A stretch of DNA of 64,000 nucleotides, from positions 1 to 64,000 of the forward strand of contig CABRHS010000006.1 of assembly GCA_902470815.1 (NCBI GenBank), read 5' to 3'. This stretch comes from an uncultured Collinsella sp. (GTDB taxonomy: Bacteria; Actinomycetota; Coriobacteriia; Coriobacteriales; Coriobacteriaceae). Below, piece by piece: positions 24,939 through 33,455 of this stretch (the stretch's first letter is position 1; every line of letters starts with the position of its first letter). Under the pieces are notes generated by a model that made no database searches, was not told the DNA's origin, and saw only the letters and a list, made by a program, of their open reading frames with translations. Both the position numbers and the translations under genes were made by a program.

Positions 24939-26552
24939 ATGCGCGATCTTATGAACAAGGGCCTGTCCCGCCGCACCTTCCTCGGTCTCGCCGGTGGCAC
25001 CGCCGCCGTCGCCGGCCTCGGTCTTGCCGGCTGCGGTGGCGGCAAGGACGAGCCCGCAGGCTCCGCTCCCGCCGAGGGCGGTAACAAGGGCGGTGGCGTG
25101 ATCACCGCCGGCTCCGCGTACACCACCACCAACTTCGATCCCTCCAGCACCTCCTCCGCTCTCGCCTGCGGCACCAACTGGCATGTCGTCGAGGGCCTTT
25201 ATGGTCTCGACTTCCATGACTACAGCGTCTTCAACGAGCTCGCCGCCGGCGATCCCGAGCAGGTCGACGACACCACCTTCGATATCGCCATCCGCAAGGA
25301 CGCCAAGTTCTCCGACGGTACTCCCGTCACCGCCGACGACGTCGTGGAGTCCTTCAAGCGCGCCAACGCCGAGGGCAACATCTACGTCCCGATGCTCGCT
25401 CCCATCGCCGACGTGGTGAAGAAGGACGACGCCACCGTCACCGTCACCACCACCGTCCCGAACTTCTCCCTCCTCAAGGAGCGTCTCGCCATCGTCCGCG
25501 TGGTCCCCGCTTCCTCCACCAAGGAGGACATGACCGCAAAGCCCCTCGGCTCCGGCCCCTGGATGTATGAGACCATCAATGACTCCATCGTCGAAATGGT
25601 CCCGAACCCCGAGTACAACGGCGATCACCCGGCGCTCGACGAGAAGCTTCACTACGACATCCTTGTCGACCCGACCGCCCGCGTTCAGGCCCAGCAGGAG
25701 GGCACCACGCTCGTCATGGAGATGGTCACCGCTGACGCCGTCGAGCAGCTCGAGGCTGCCGGCTGCCAGATGGACACCGTCGACGGCTTCGGCACCCGCT
25801 TTATGCTCTTCAACACCCAAAAGGCTCCGTGGAACGACGCCAAGGCCCGCCAGGCCGTCATGTACGCCCTCGATTACGACAAGATGATCGAGAACGCCTT
25901 CGCCGGTCTCGCCACCGCCCCCACCTGCTACCTGCCCAAGTCCTACACCAACTACAACGAGGCCTCCGTCGTTTACAAGCACGACGTCGACAAGGCCAAG
26001 AAGCTCCTGGAGGAGGCCGGCGTGACCGGTGGCTCCATCAAGCTCCTCACCACTGACAACGAGCAGGTCAAGAGCATGTCCGTCCAGGTTCAGCAGGACC
26101 TCAAGGAGCTCGGCTTCGATGCTGAGATCGTGACCCGCACCACCGCCGACACCTACGCCGACATCGACGGCGGCGGCGACTTCGACCTCCTGCTCGCCCC
26201 TGGCGATCCTTCCTGCTTCGGCGCCGATCCCGACCTCCTCATGAACTGGTGGTACGGCGACAATGCCTGGATGAAGGTCCGCGCCCGCTGGAGCGAGTCC
26301 GCTGAGTGGAAGGAGCTCACCGCTCTCATGGCCTCTGCTCTCGAGCAGACCGGCGACGAGCAGCAGAAGACCTGGAACAAGTGCTTCGATATGATCGCCG
26401 AGCAGGCTGTCCTGTACCCGGTGCTTCAGGTCAAGACCGTCACCGCCTCCTGGCGCGACACGCCGAACGGCGACGGCGTCCGCATCGACGGCTTCAAGGG
26501 CATCGGCACCACCGGCATGTCTTTCATCGACTGCGCCACGGTCTCCGAGTAA
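24939..26552 (+). CDS. satA: Family 5 substrate-binding lipoprotein, probable sialic-acid binding protein
   Basis: A 537-residue extracellular solute-binding protein (SBP_bac_5, the DppA/OppA family). The N-terminus carries a twin-arginine motif (SRRTFLG, Arg11-Arg12) and a lipobox LAGC with Cys32, so it should be exported and lipid-anchored. A Gly/Glu/Ala linker follows. The gene heads an operon with two permease/ATPase genes and sialic-acid catabolic enzymes, which points to N-acetylneuraminate uptake as in the Sat system of Haemophilus ducreyi. Peptides cannot be excluded. ATG 24939 follows TTGGAG. Confidence 0.8.
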   Translation: MRDLMNKGLSRRTFLGLAGGTAAVAGLGLAGCGGGKDEPAGSAPAEGGNKGGGVITAGSAYTTTNFDPSSTSSALACGTNWHVVEGLYGLDFHDYSVFNELAAGDPEQVDDTTFDIAIRKDAKFSDGTPVTADDVVESFKRANAEGNIYVPMLAPIADVVKKDDATVTVTTTVPNFSLLKERLAIVRVVPASSTKEDMTAKPLGSGPWMYETINDSIVEMVPNPEYNGDHPALDEKLHYDILVDPTARVQAQQEGTTLVMEMVTADAVEQLEAAGCQMDTVDGFGTRFMLFNTQKAPWNDAKARQAVMYALDYDKMIENAFAGLATAPTCYLPKSYTNYNEASVVYKHDVDKAKKLLEEAGVTGGSIKLLTTDNEQVKSMSVQVQQDLKELGFDAEIVTRTTADTYADIDGGGDFDLLLAPGDPSCFGADPDLLMNWWYGDNAWMKVRARWSESAEWKELTALMASALEQTGDEQQKTWNKCFDMIAEQAVLYPVLQVKTVTASWRDTPNGDGVRIDGFKGIGTTGMSFIDCATVSE

Positions 26553-26673
26553 TCAGGTGACCGCATCGCGCCCGCCCACTCAGGGCGGGCGCGAAACATG
26601 AACGTGGGGGGCTCGGGTGACGTGGTCTGCTCGAGCCCCCCACAACCTATTTGCAAGAGAAGAGGGGGAAGAA

Positions 26674-27633
26674 GTGAATAACCTTTTGCGCCTCATCGGC
26701 CGACGTCTGGTCGCGCTGCCCATCATGGCGCTCGGCGTCACGCTGCTGGTGTTCGGCCTCATGTCGTTCACCGACCCGAGTATTCCCGCGCGCAACGCCC
26801 TCGGCGAGGGCGCCTCGCAGGAGGCCATCGAGCAGTACATGGAGGATCAGGGCCTGAATGACCCGCTCCCTGAGCGCTACGTCAACTACATCGGCGGTCT
26901 GCTCCACGGCGACCTGGGCACGTACGGCGCCGGTCGCACGCCCGTTGTCGACCGCATCGCGTCCGCGCTGCCCGTCACGATGCAGCTCACGTTCATCGGA
27001 TTGATCATCGGCGCGGTCGTCTCGTTCGTGCTCGGCGTCATTGCGGCGCTGTATCGCGACAAGTGGCCCGATCAGCTCATCCGCGTGCTCTCGATCGCGG
27101 GCATCGCGACGCCGTCCTTCTGGTTCGCCGTCCTTTTGATCCTGCTGTTCTCGTCTTACATGCACCTGCTGCCCGCCTCTGGCCCGCTGCCGCATTTCAC
27201 CTCCAACCCCGGTGGCTACCTGGCTCGCATGCTCATGCCCGCCATCGCGCTTGCATTCCCGCTCACTGGCCAGATGACCCGTATCGTGCGTACGGCCATG
27301 GTCGAGGAGCTCGATAAGGACTACGTCCGCACGGCCCGCGGCGGCGGCCTGCCCGAGTTCGTGGTCATCGCCCGCAACGTGCTGCGCAACGCGCTCATCA
27401 CGCCGGTCACCACGCTCGGCCTCAAGATCGGCTACCTCATGGGCGGCGCCGTCGTCATCGAGGTCATCTTCAACCTGCCCGGCATGGGCACGGCCATCCT
27501 CGCCGGCATCACGGGCGGCGAGACCATGCTCGTCCAGGGCGTCGTCATCGTCGTGGCTCTGGCCTTCGTCATCATCAACATCGTGGTTGACATGCTTTAC
27601 CTGCTCATCAACCCGCGCATTAGGACGGTGTAG
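26674..27633 (+). CDS. satB: ABC transporter permease (DppB-type), SAT system
   Basis: A 319-residue inner-membrane permease with six predicted membrane segments and the BPD_transp_1 domain. The coupling EAA-like motif is AARGGGLPEFVVIARNVLRNAL. An N-terminal LLRLIGRRLVALPIMALGVTLLVF segment is typical of DppB. The GTG at 26674 is preceded by AGGGGGAA. It should pair with the permease half of the following fused protein. Confidence 0.88.
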   Translation: MNNLLRLIGRRLVALPIMALGVTLLVFGLMSFTDPSIPARNALGEGASQEAIEQYMEDQGLNDPLPERYVNYIGGLLHGDLGTYGAGRTPVVDRIASALPVTMQLTFIGLIIGAVVSFVLGVIAALYRDKWPDQLIRVLSIAGIATPSFWFAVLLILLFSSYMHLLPASGPLPHFTSNPGGYLARMLMPAIALAFPLTGQMTRIVRTAMVEELDKDYVRTARGGGLPEFVVIARNVLRNALITPVTTLGLKIGYLMGGAVVIEVIFNLPGMGTAILAGITGGETMLVQGVVIVVALAFVIINIVVDMLYLLINPRIRTV

Positions 27634-27636
27634 GCC

Positions 27637-29694
27637 ATGGTTAAGATTCGCGAAGAGCAAACTGAGAAGCTCGAGGAGGCCGCTTCCAAGGGCATGAAAT
27701 TCGGCGGCTTCAAGAACATGAAGCTCAGCAGCAAGATCTCCCTGGTCCTGCTCGTGCTCGTGGCGCTCACCGCCATCTTGGCGCCCGTGATCGCCCCGCA
27801 CGACCCGCTCGAGATTTTCACCGCTCGCCAGGCCCCTGGCGACGGCTTCCTGTTCGGCACCGACGACAAGGGTCGCGACATCTTGTCCCGTATGCTCTAC
27901 GGTGGTCGTTACTCGCTTGTCATCGGTTTCGGCGCGACGCTGTTCGCCTTGTTCTTCGGTTCGATCATCGGCGCTATCGCCGCTGTCGCCCGTAAGAGCA
28001 TCTCCGAGGTCATCATGCGCCTCCTGGACATCATCATGTCCGTTCCCGGCATCGCCCTCGCCGCCGTCCTCGTGCTGATCTTGGGCAATTCCGTCCCGGC
28101 CATCATCTTCTCGATCGGCTTCATGTACACCCCCCAGATCGCGCGCATCGTGCGAGCGAACATCGTGTCCGAGTACGGCGAGGACTACGTCCGCGCGGTC
28201 ATCGTCTCCGGCGCCCAGGCACCGTGGATCTTGATCAAGCACGTGCTTCGCAACTGCATCGCCCCCATCATGGTCTTCACCGTGACCCTCGTGGCCGACG
28301 CCATCATCTTCGAGGCGTCCCTCACCTTCATCGGCGCCGGCATCACCGAGCCCACCGCGACGTGGGGCAACATCCTCGCCGATGCCCGCGGCGGCGTTCT
28401 GGCCGGCCGCTGGTGGCAGGCCCTCTTCCCGGGCATCGCCATCATGGTCACCTGCCTTGCCCTGAACATCCTGTCCGAGGGTCTCACCGACGCCATGGCC
28501 GCCAAGCCCGGCGCGATGGTCGCCACCGATGACGAGGACGCCGAGTCCCGTCGCGCCGACGACATCCTGGCATCCGACCCCGTTCGCGCGTACGCCGAGC
28601 AGGCCGAGAGCCTCAATCGCCGTCTCGCGGCCCTGCGCGAGGTCGAACTCAAGCGTACCGACCGCCATGTCCCCGACATGAGCGTCCCGCCGCTGCTGCA
28701 GGTCAAGAACCTCTCGATCAACTTCGATCACCACGGCGACGTCAATGTGGTCGACAACGTCTCCTTCGACGTACGCCCTGGCCAGTGCATGGCGCTCGTG
28801 GGCGAGTCCGGCTGCGGCAAGTCCATCACCACCAAGGTGATCATGAGCCTCACCGATGCGGACGAGCACATGACCGGCGAGGTCCTCTTCGACGGCCAGG
28901 ACCTGCTCAAGCTCACCAAGGAGGAGCACCGTCAGCTCCTGGGTCACGAGATCGCTATGGTCTATCAGGACGCTCTGTCCTCGCTCAACCCCTCTATGCT
29001 TATCTCCACCCAGATGAAGCAGCTCACGAGCCGTGGCGGGACCCGCAGCGCCGAGGAGCTCCTCGAGCTCGTCGGCCTCGACCCCAAGCGCACGCTCGAG
29101 AGCTATCCGCACGAGCTCTCCGGCGGTCAGCGTCAGCGTGTTCTCATCGCCATGGCGCTCACCCGCGACCCCAAGCTCGTCATCTGCGACGAGCCCACCA
29201 CCGCGTTGGACGTCACCGTTCAGAAGCAGGTCATCAAGCTCCTGAACGACCTGCAGTCCAGGCTTGGTTTCGCGATGATCTTCGTGTCGCACGACCTTGC
29301 CCTCGTGGCCGAGGTCGCCAGCGAGATCACGGTCATGTATGCCGGTCAGGTCATCGAGCAGGCGCCCACCAAGGAGCTGCTCACCAACCCGATCCACGAG
29401 TACACCCGCGGTCTGCTCGGCTCCGTTCTTTCCATCGAGGAGGGCGCCAAGGACGGCACCCGCCTGCATCAGGTTCCGGGTTCCGTTCCGTCGCCGCAGG
29501 ACTTCCCCAAGGGCGACCGCTTCGCCCCGCGCTCGAGCCATCCCACGCTCGGCCTGGACGTCCATCCCGTCATGAAGCAGCTCCCCGGCAGGGACCATGT
29601 GTTCTCCGAGCTGCCCGATGAGTACCTCAAGGAGAACGGGCTCACGCCGTACCTCGAGAAGATTGCCACCGCGACCGCACAGGAGGTGATGTAG
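27637..29694 (+). CDS. satC: Fused permease (DppC-type) and ATPase (DppD-type), SAT system
   Basis: A 685-residue fusion. Residues about 30-290 form a DppC-like permease with the EAA motif near 187-206. A polar linker follows (about 300-345), then a complete ABC ATPase with Walker A GESGCGKS at 389-396, an SGGQRQ signature near 497, a Walker B ending in ICDEP, and a C-terminal oligopeptide-type extension. Most Dpp/Opp systems encode these as two genes; fusions are, as I recall, a feature of the sialic-acid SAT transporters. There is no sign of a frameshift, because the single reading frame is continuous. Confidence 0.88.
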   Translation: MVKIREEQTEKLEEAASKGMKFGGFKNMKLSSKISLVLLVLVALTAILAPVIAPHDPLEIFTARQAPGDGFLFGTDDKGRDILSRMLYGGRYSLVIGFGATLFALFFGSIIGAIAAVARKSISEVIMRLLDIIMSVPGIALAAVLVLILGNSVPAIIFSIGFMYTPQIARIVRANIVSEYGEDYVRAVIVSGAQAPWILIKHVLRNCIAPIMVFTVTLVADAIIFEASLTFIGAGITEPTATWGNILADARGGVLAGRWWQALFPGIAIMVTCLALNILSEGLTDAMAAKPGAMVATDDEDAESRRADDILASDPVRAYAEQAESLNRRLAALREVELKRTDRHVPDMSVPPLLQVKNLSINFDHHGDVNVVDNVSFDVRPGQCMALVGESGCGKSITTKVIMSLTDADEHMTGEVLFDGQDLLKLTKEEHRQLLGHEIAMVYQDALSSLNPSMLISTQMKQLTSRGGTRSAEELLELVGLDPKRTLESYPHELSGGQRQRVLIAMALTRDPKLVICDEPTTALDVTVQKQVIKLLNDLQSRLGFAMIFVSHDLALVAEVASEITVMYAGQVIEQAPTKELLTNPIHEYTRGLLGSVLSIEEGAKDGTRLHQVPGSVPSPQDFPKGDRFAPRSSHPTLGLDVHPVMKQLPGRDHVFSELPDEYLKENGLTPYLEKIATATAQEVM

Positions 29695-30516
29695 ATGAGC
29701 GCCGCCGCTGAGAAGGAGCCGATCATCTTCCTCGACGATATCTCCGTCACGTTCAAGACGCGCACCGGCTCCCTGCTGCACCCCAACCTGGTGCACGCCG
29801 TCAATCACGTCACCATCAAGCTCATGCCCGGCGAGACGATCGGCATCGTCGGCGAGTCCGGCTGCGGCAAGTCCACCACGGCGAACGTCATGTGCGGCCT
29901 GCAGAGCCCCACATCCGGCAAGGTGTACTTCAAGGGCCAGGACGTTACCAAGCGGACCGCGGACCTGCGCAAGCAGATGGGCCGCGTCGTGTCGGTCGTC
30001 TTCCAGGACCCCGCAACCGCCCTCAACCCGCGCATGATCGTTCACGACCAGCTGCTCGATCCGCTGCTGGTCCATCAGGTGGGAAGCACCGCCGAGCAGG
30101 AGAAGCGCATCAAGGAGCTCGTCGAGCTCGTGGGCCTGCCCAAGAGCGCCCTGCGCGCCATGCCCGGCCAGCTCTCCGGCGGTCAGCGCCAGCGCGTTGC
30201 CATCGCCCGCGCCATGTCGCTCAACCCGTCCGCCATCATCGCCGACGAGCCCACCTCGGCCCTCGACGTGTCGGTTCGCGCGCAGATTCTCAACCTGCTC
30301 ACCGACCTCAAGAAGGACCTCGGGCTGTCCATGATGTTCATCTCGCATGACATCCAGACGGTTCGCTACATCTCCGATAAGATCGTGGTCATGAACCATG
30401 GCCAGATTATGGAGGAGGGCCCTGCAAAACAGGTCTTCGAGAACCCACAGGACCCCTACACCAAGATGCTGCTCGGCGCGGCTCCCTCGCTGCTCCATCC
30501 GAACCTCGGGAAGTAG
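29695..30516 (+). CDS. satD: ABC transporter ATPase (DppF-type), SAT system
   Basis: A 273-residue cytoplasmic ATPase. Walker A is GESGCGKS, the signature SGGQRQRVAIARA, Walker B IIADEPTSALD, and the switch histidine is in ISHD. It starts directly after the stop of the fused permease-ATPase gene (TAG then ATG). With the ATPase half of that fusion it would supply the two nucleotide-binding domains. It lacks the long C-terminal oligopeptide domain of OppF. Confidence 0.9.
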   Translation: MSAAAEKEPIIFLDDISVTFKTRTGSLLHPNLVHAVNHVTIKLMPGETIGIVGESGCGKSTTANVMCGLQSPTSGKVYFKGQDVTKRTADLRKQMGRVVSVVFQDPATALNPRMIVHDQLLDPLLVHQVGSTAEQEKRIKELVELVGLPKSALRAMPGQLSGGQRQRVAIARAMSLNPSAIIADEPTSALDVSVRAQILNLLTDLKKDLGLSMMFISHDIQTVRYISDKIVVMNHGQIMEEGPAKQVFENPQDPYTKMLLGAAPSLLHPNLGK

Positions 30517-30654
30517 GCGGCTTTTGGTCGCGGCGCGCACGAGATACGTGCGCGCCGCGTTTGCTCGCACGGGCTCGCGTTGCGGCCCGATCCCGTGCAA
30601 AGCAGCGTTGAACGCCCGGCACCCGCCGGGAACACAGATAAGGAGTGAACATCC

Positions 30655-31575
30655 ATGGCCAACAAGCTTTATCGCGGCGTCATCCCGCCGGTCGTCGTCC
30701 CTGACACCGAGGACCGCGAGCTCGACGTCGTCTCATTCGAGCGCAACATCAACCGCATGATCGATGCCGGCGTGGACGGCCTGTTCTTCCTGGGCTCCTC
30801 AGGCGAGGTCGTCTTCTCCACCGACGAGCGCCGCGACCAGATCGTCCGGGAGGCCGTCCGCATCGTCGACCACCGCGTCCCCGTGTTCGTGGGCATCATC
30901 GACACCGAGACCGAGCGCGTGCTCGAGCACGGCCGTCGCGCCCAGGAGCTCGGCGCCGACGTCCTCGTCGCAACCTGCCCGTTCTACGCCCTCGGTGGCC
31001 TCGCCGAGGTGGAGGAGCACTTCCGCATCCTGCACGAGGAGCTCGACCTGCCCATCTTCGCGTACGATATCCCGGTTTGCGTCCACACCAAGCTCCCCTG
31101 GAAGCTCCTTGCCAAGCTCGGCGCCGAGGGCGTGCTCGCCGGCGTCAAGGATTCCTCCGGCGATGACATCTCCTTCCGCTACCTGTGCCAGGAGAACGAG
31201 AAGCTCGGCCATCCGCTGAGCCTGCTCACCGGTCATGAGATCGTGGTCGACGGCGCGTACCTCTCCGGCGCCGATGGCTCCGTGCCGGGACTGGGCAACG
31301 TCGACCCTGAGGGTTATGTCCGCATGTGGAAGGCTGCCGAGGCCGGCGATTGGGCCACGGTCAAGCTCGAGCAGGACAAGCTCAACGAGCTTTCGCATAT
31401 CTTCGACTGCACCGACGGCGTGCAGGGCTACGGTGCCGGCGTGGGCGCCTTCAAGACCGCCCTCAAGCTCATGGGCGTGTTCGAGACCAACCAGATGCTC
31501 CGCCCTGTGAAGGCCCTCACCGGCGACAACGTCGACGCCATCGCCAAGGTCCTCACCGATTGCGGCATGCTCTAA
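30655..31575 (+). CDS. nanA: DHDPS-family aldolase, probable N-acetylneuraminate lyase
   Basis: A 306-residue class I aldolase of the DHDPS/NAL superfamily. It has GSSGE (47-51), Tyr137 in FAYDIPV and the Schiff-base lysine Lys165 in AGVKDSSGD. The family also contains dihydrodipicolinate synthase and 2-keto-3-deoxygluconate-type aldolases. Lyase activity on sialic acid, giving ManNAc and pyruvate, is inferred from the adjacent NanK- and NanE-like genes rather than from diagnostic residues. ATG 30655 has AAGGAGTG upstream. Confidence 0.78.
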   Translation: MANKLYRGVIPPVVVPDTEDRELDVVSFERNINRMIDAGVDGLFFLGSSGEVVFSTDERRDQIVREAVRIVDHRVPVFVGIIDTETERVLEHGRRAQELGADVLVATCPFYALGGLAEVEEHFRILHEELDLPIFAYDIPVCVHTKLPWKLLAKLGAEGVLAGVKDSSGDDISFRYLCQENEKLGHPLSLLTGHEIVVDGAYLSGADGSVPGLGNVDPEGYVRMWKAAEAGDWATVKLEQDKLNELSHIFDCTDGVQGYGAGVGAFKTALKLMGVFETNQMLRPVKALTGDNVDAIAKVLTDCGML

Positions 31576-31587
31576 TTGGAGGGGACA

Positions 31588-32553
31588 ATGGCTGATACGC
31601 GTTACGTGTGCTCCGTCGACATCGGCGGGACCAAGATCGCCAGCGCCATCATGGAGTACCCTGCGGACGGTTCACGGCCGCATGCCGTATACGAGGACGA
31701 GATTCCCACGAACGCACCCGAGGGGGGCGAGGCGGTGTACGCCCGCATCGAGGGCGCCATCCGCAAAGCCCTCGCGAGCGACCCCGAGCGCGAGGTGCTC
31801 GGCGTGGGCGTGGCAGCCGCCGGCGTGGTGGACCCCAAGACTGGCTCGATCGCCTATGCCAACGAGATCATGCCGGGCTGGAGCGGCATCGAGCTCGGGC
31901 CGCGTCTGCGCGAGTCGCTCGGCATGCCCGTCGCGGTGGTGGGCGATGTCCAGGCTCATGGCCTTGGCGAGGCCCACTGGGGCATCGGCCGGGGACGGTA
32001 TTCGGTGCTGTGCCTGGGCATCGGAACCGGAATCGGCGGCGCCTATGTGGAGGATGGCCGTGTGATGCGCGGCTTCCACGGCGCGGCCGGGCATATGGGT
32101 CATATCGAGTGCACGACGGCGAAGGGCATCCCGTGCGCCTGCGGCCGTTCCGGCCATCTCGAGTCCGTCGCCTCCGGCACCTCGATCGGCCGCATGTTCG
32201 ACGAGCGCTTCGGCCGCGTCGATGAGAGCAGGCCATCGGTCGGCCGCGACGTCAACGACCTGTGCCGCGCGGGTGACGAGCGCGCCGTCTCCGTCATCCA
32301 TGACGCCGGCTTCGCGCTCGGGGCGAGCCTGGGCTCCCTCGCCAACATTCTCGACCCCGAGGTCATCGTGCTGTCCGGCGGTGTCATCCACCAGGGTCCG
32401 GATTGGCGCAGCGAGACCTGGAAGACGAGCGTTGCGGAGGGCTATGCCAGCCAGGCCCTCGAACCCCTTCTCGAGACGCCGATCCTGATCGGCGAGCTCG
32501 AGGGCGACGCGCCCCTCATCGGCGCGGCCGAGCACCTGCTCGCGTCCCTGTAA
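31588..32553 (+). CDS. nanK: ROK-family kinase, probable N-acetylmannosamine kinase
   Basis: A 321-residue ROK sugar kinase. The ATP-binding VDIGGTKIA motif is at residues 10-18 and a GIGTGIGGAYV motif in the middle. The zinc region reads CACGRSGHLES; ROK proteins normally have CxCGxxGCxE, so the last zinc-binding cysteine is a histidine here. It should phosphorylate ManNAc at C6 between the lyase and epimerase steps. ATG 31588 follows GGAGGGG. It lies 12 bases after nanA. Confidence 0.82.
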   Translation: MADTRYVCSVDIGGTKIASAIMEYPADGSRPHAVYEDEIPTNAPEGGEAVYARIEGAIRKALASDPEREVLGVGVAAAGVVDPKTGSIAYANEIMPGWSGIELGPRLRESLGMPVAVVGDVQAHGLGEAHWGIGRGRYSVLCLGIGTGIGGAYVEDGRVMRGFHGAAGHMGHIECTTAKGIPCACGRSGHLESVASGTSIGRMFDERFGRVDESRPSVGRDVNDLCRAGDERAVSVIHDAGFALGASLGSLANILDPEVIVLSGGVIHQGPDWRSETWKTSVAEGYASQALEPLLETPILIGELEGDAPLIGAAEHLLASL

Positions 32554-32562
32554 GTCTGGACG

Positions 32563-32592
32563 GGCCCCCTCACCAAAGCTGGAGAGGGGGCT
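32563..32592 (+). other. Hairpin between nanK and nanE
   Basis: GCCCCCTC pairs with GAGGGGGC around a 12-base loop with no T-run. It may tune mRNA stability or expression within the operon. Confidence 0.5.
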
Positions 32593-32633
32593 CTCCTGCA
32601 ATTGGTTGCAAGATACACACGAAAGGGGAGCAC

Positions 32634-33314
32634 ATGCATCCCATCATCGAATCCCTCAAGGGCAAGCTCGTCGTGAGCGTCCAGGCGTATCCGGGCGAGC
32701 CCCTGCGCACCCCCGAGCACATGGCCGCGATGTCCCGCGCATGCGAGCTCGGCGGCGCGGCTGCCATCCGCTGCCAGGGCCTCTCCGACATCGCCGCCAT
32801 CAAGGGCCGTGTGGACATCCCCGTCATCGGCCTGTGGAAGGACGGCCATGAGGGCGTCTACATCACGCCCACGCTCCGCCATGCCCGCGCGTGCGTCGCC
32901 GCGGGAGCGGACATCGTGGCGATCGACGCCACCGACCGGCCGCGTCCGGATGGCAAGAGCCTGGAAGACACCGTTCGCCCCCTGCAGGAGGAGGGCGTCC
33001 TGCTCATGGCCGATTGCATGACCATCGAGGACATCCGTCATGCCGTGGAGCTCGGGTTCGACCTCGTCTCCACCACGCTCTCCCATAACAAACCGGCCAT
33101 CGAGACCACGCTCGATGAGGGCCCGGACCTGCCTCTGCTGCGTCAGGCGACAGCCGAGTTCCCCGACCTGCCCATCATCTGCGAGGGGCATGTTCATACC
33201 CCCGCGGAGGGCCGCGCCGCGATCGATGCGGGCGCATGGGCCGTCGTGGTGGGCACGGCCATCACGCATCCCACGAGCCTCACCAGCTGGTTCAAGGCGG
33301 CGCTCGAGGAGTAG
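32634..33314 (+). CDS. nanE: N-acetylmannosamine-6-phosphate 2-epimerase
   Basis: A 226-residue TIM-barrel enzyme converting ManNAc-6-P to GlcNAc-6-P. Family motifs are clear: SVQAYPGEPL at the N-terminus, GAAAIRCQG, IGLWKDGH, IAIDATDRPRP-like ADIVAIDATDRPRPDG, ADCMT, STTLS and the phosphate-binding EGHVHTP...VVVGTAITHP. It completes a NanA-NanK-NanE route to GlcNAc-6-P. The next enzymes, NagA and NagB, are not in the window. ATG 32634 follows AAAGGGGAG. Confidence 0.93.
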   Translation: MHPIIESLKGKLVVSVQAYPGEPLRTPEHMAAMSRACELGGAAAIRCQGLSDIAAIKGRVDIPVIGLWKDGHEGVYITPTLRHARACVAAGADIVAIDATDRPRPDGKSLEDTVRPLQEEGVLLMADCMTIEDIRHAVELGFDLVSTTLSHNKPAIETTLDEGPDLPLLRQATAEFPDLPIICEGHVHTPAEGRAAIDAGAWAVVVGTAITHPTSLTSWFKAALEE

Positions 33315-33361
33315 CCGTCGGCACCGGGACCCATGAGCTCGGTGCGCCAACATGGATCTGC

Positions 33362-33410
33362 GCGGGGGCGCCCGGTTTGAGCCGTTGGCCGAATCGGGCG
33401 CCCCCGCCGT
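33362..33410 (+). terminator. Terminator of the nan operon
   Basis: A 13-bp perfect stem (GCGGGGGCGCCCG/CGGGCGCCCCCGC) with a 20-base loop, followed only by CGTTTGC. The T-run is poor but the stem is very strong. Confidence 0.65.
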
Positions 33411-33417
33411 TTGCAGG

Positions 33418-33423
33418 TATACT
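33418..33423 (+). promoter_or_regulatory. -10 element for rapZ-yvcK-whiA
   Basis: TATACT lies 33 bases before the rapZ start codon and right behind the nan terminator. No matching -35 is evident. Confidence 0.4.
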
Positions 33424-33455
33424 TGGGTGCGTGAATCATCCGGTTTGGAGGCACC

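Noticed and set aside
26647..30600. A 1,317-codon open frame on the minus strand across the sat operon
   Set aside because: It is antisense to four well-supported transporter genes, is dominated by Asp/His/Gly/Arg repeats caused by GC-rich codon bias, and has no recognisable domain.
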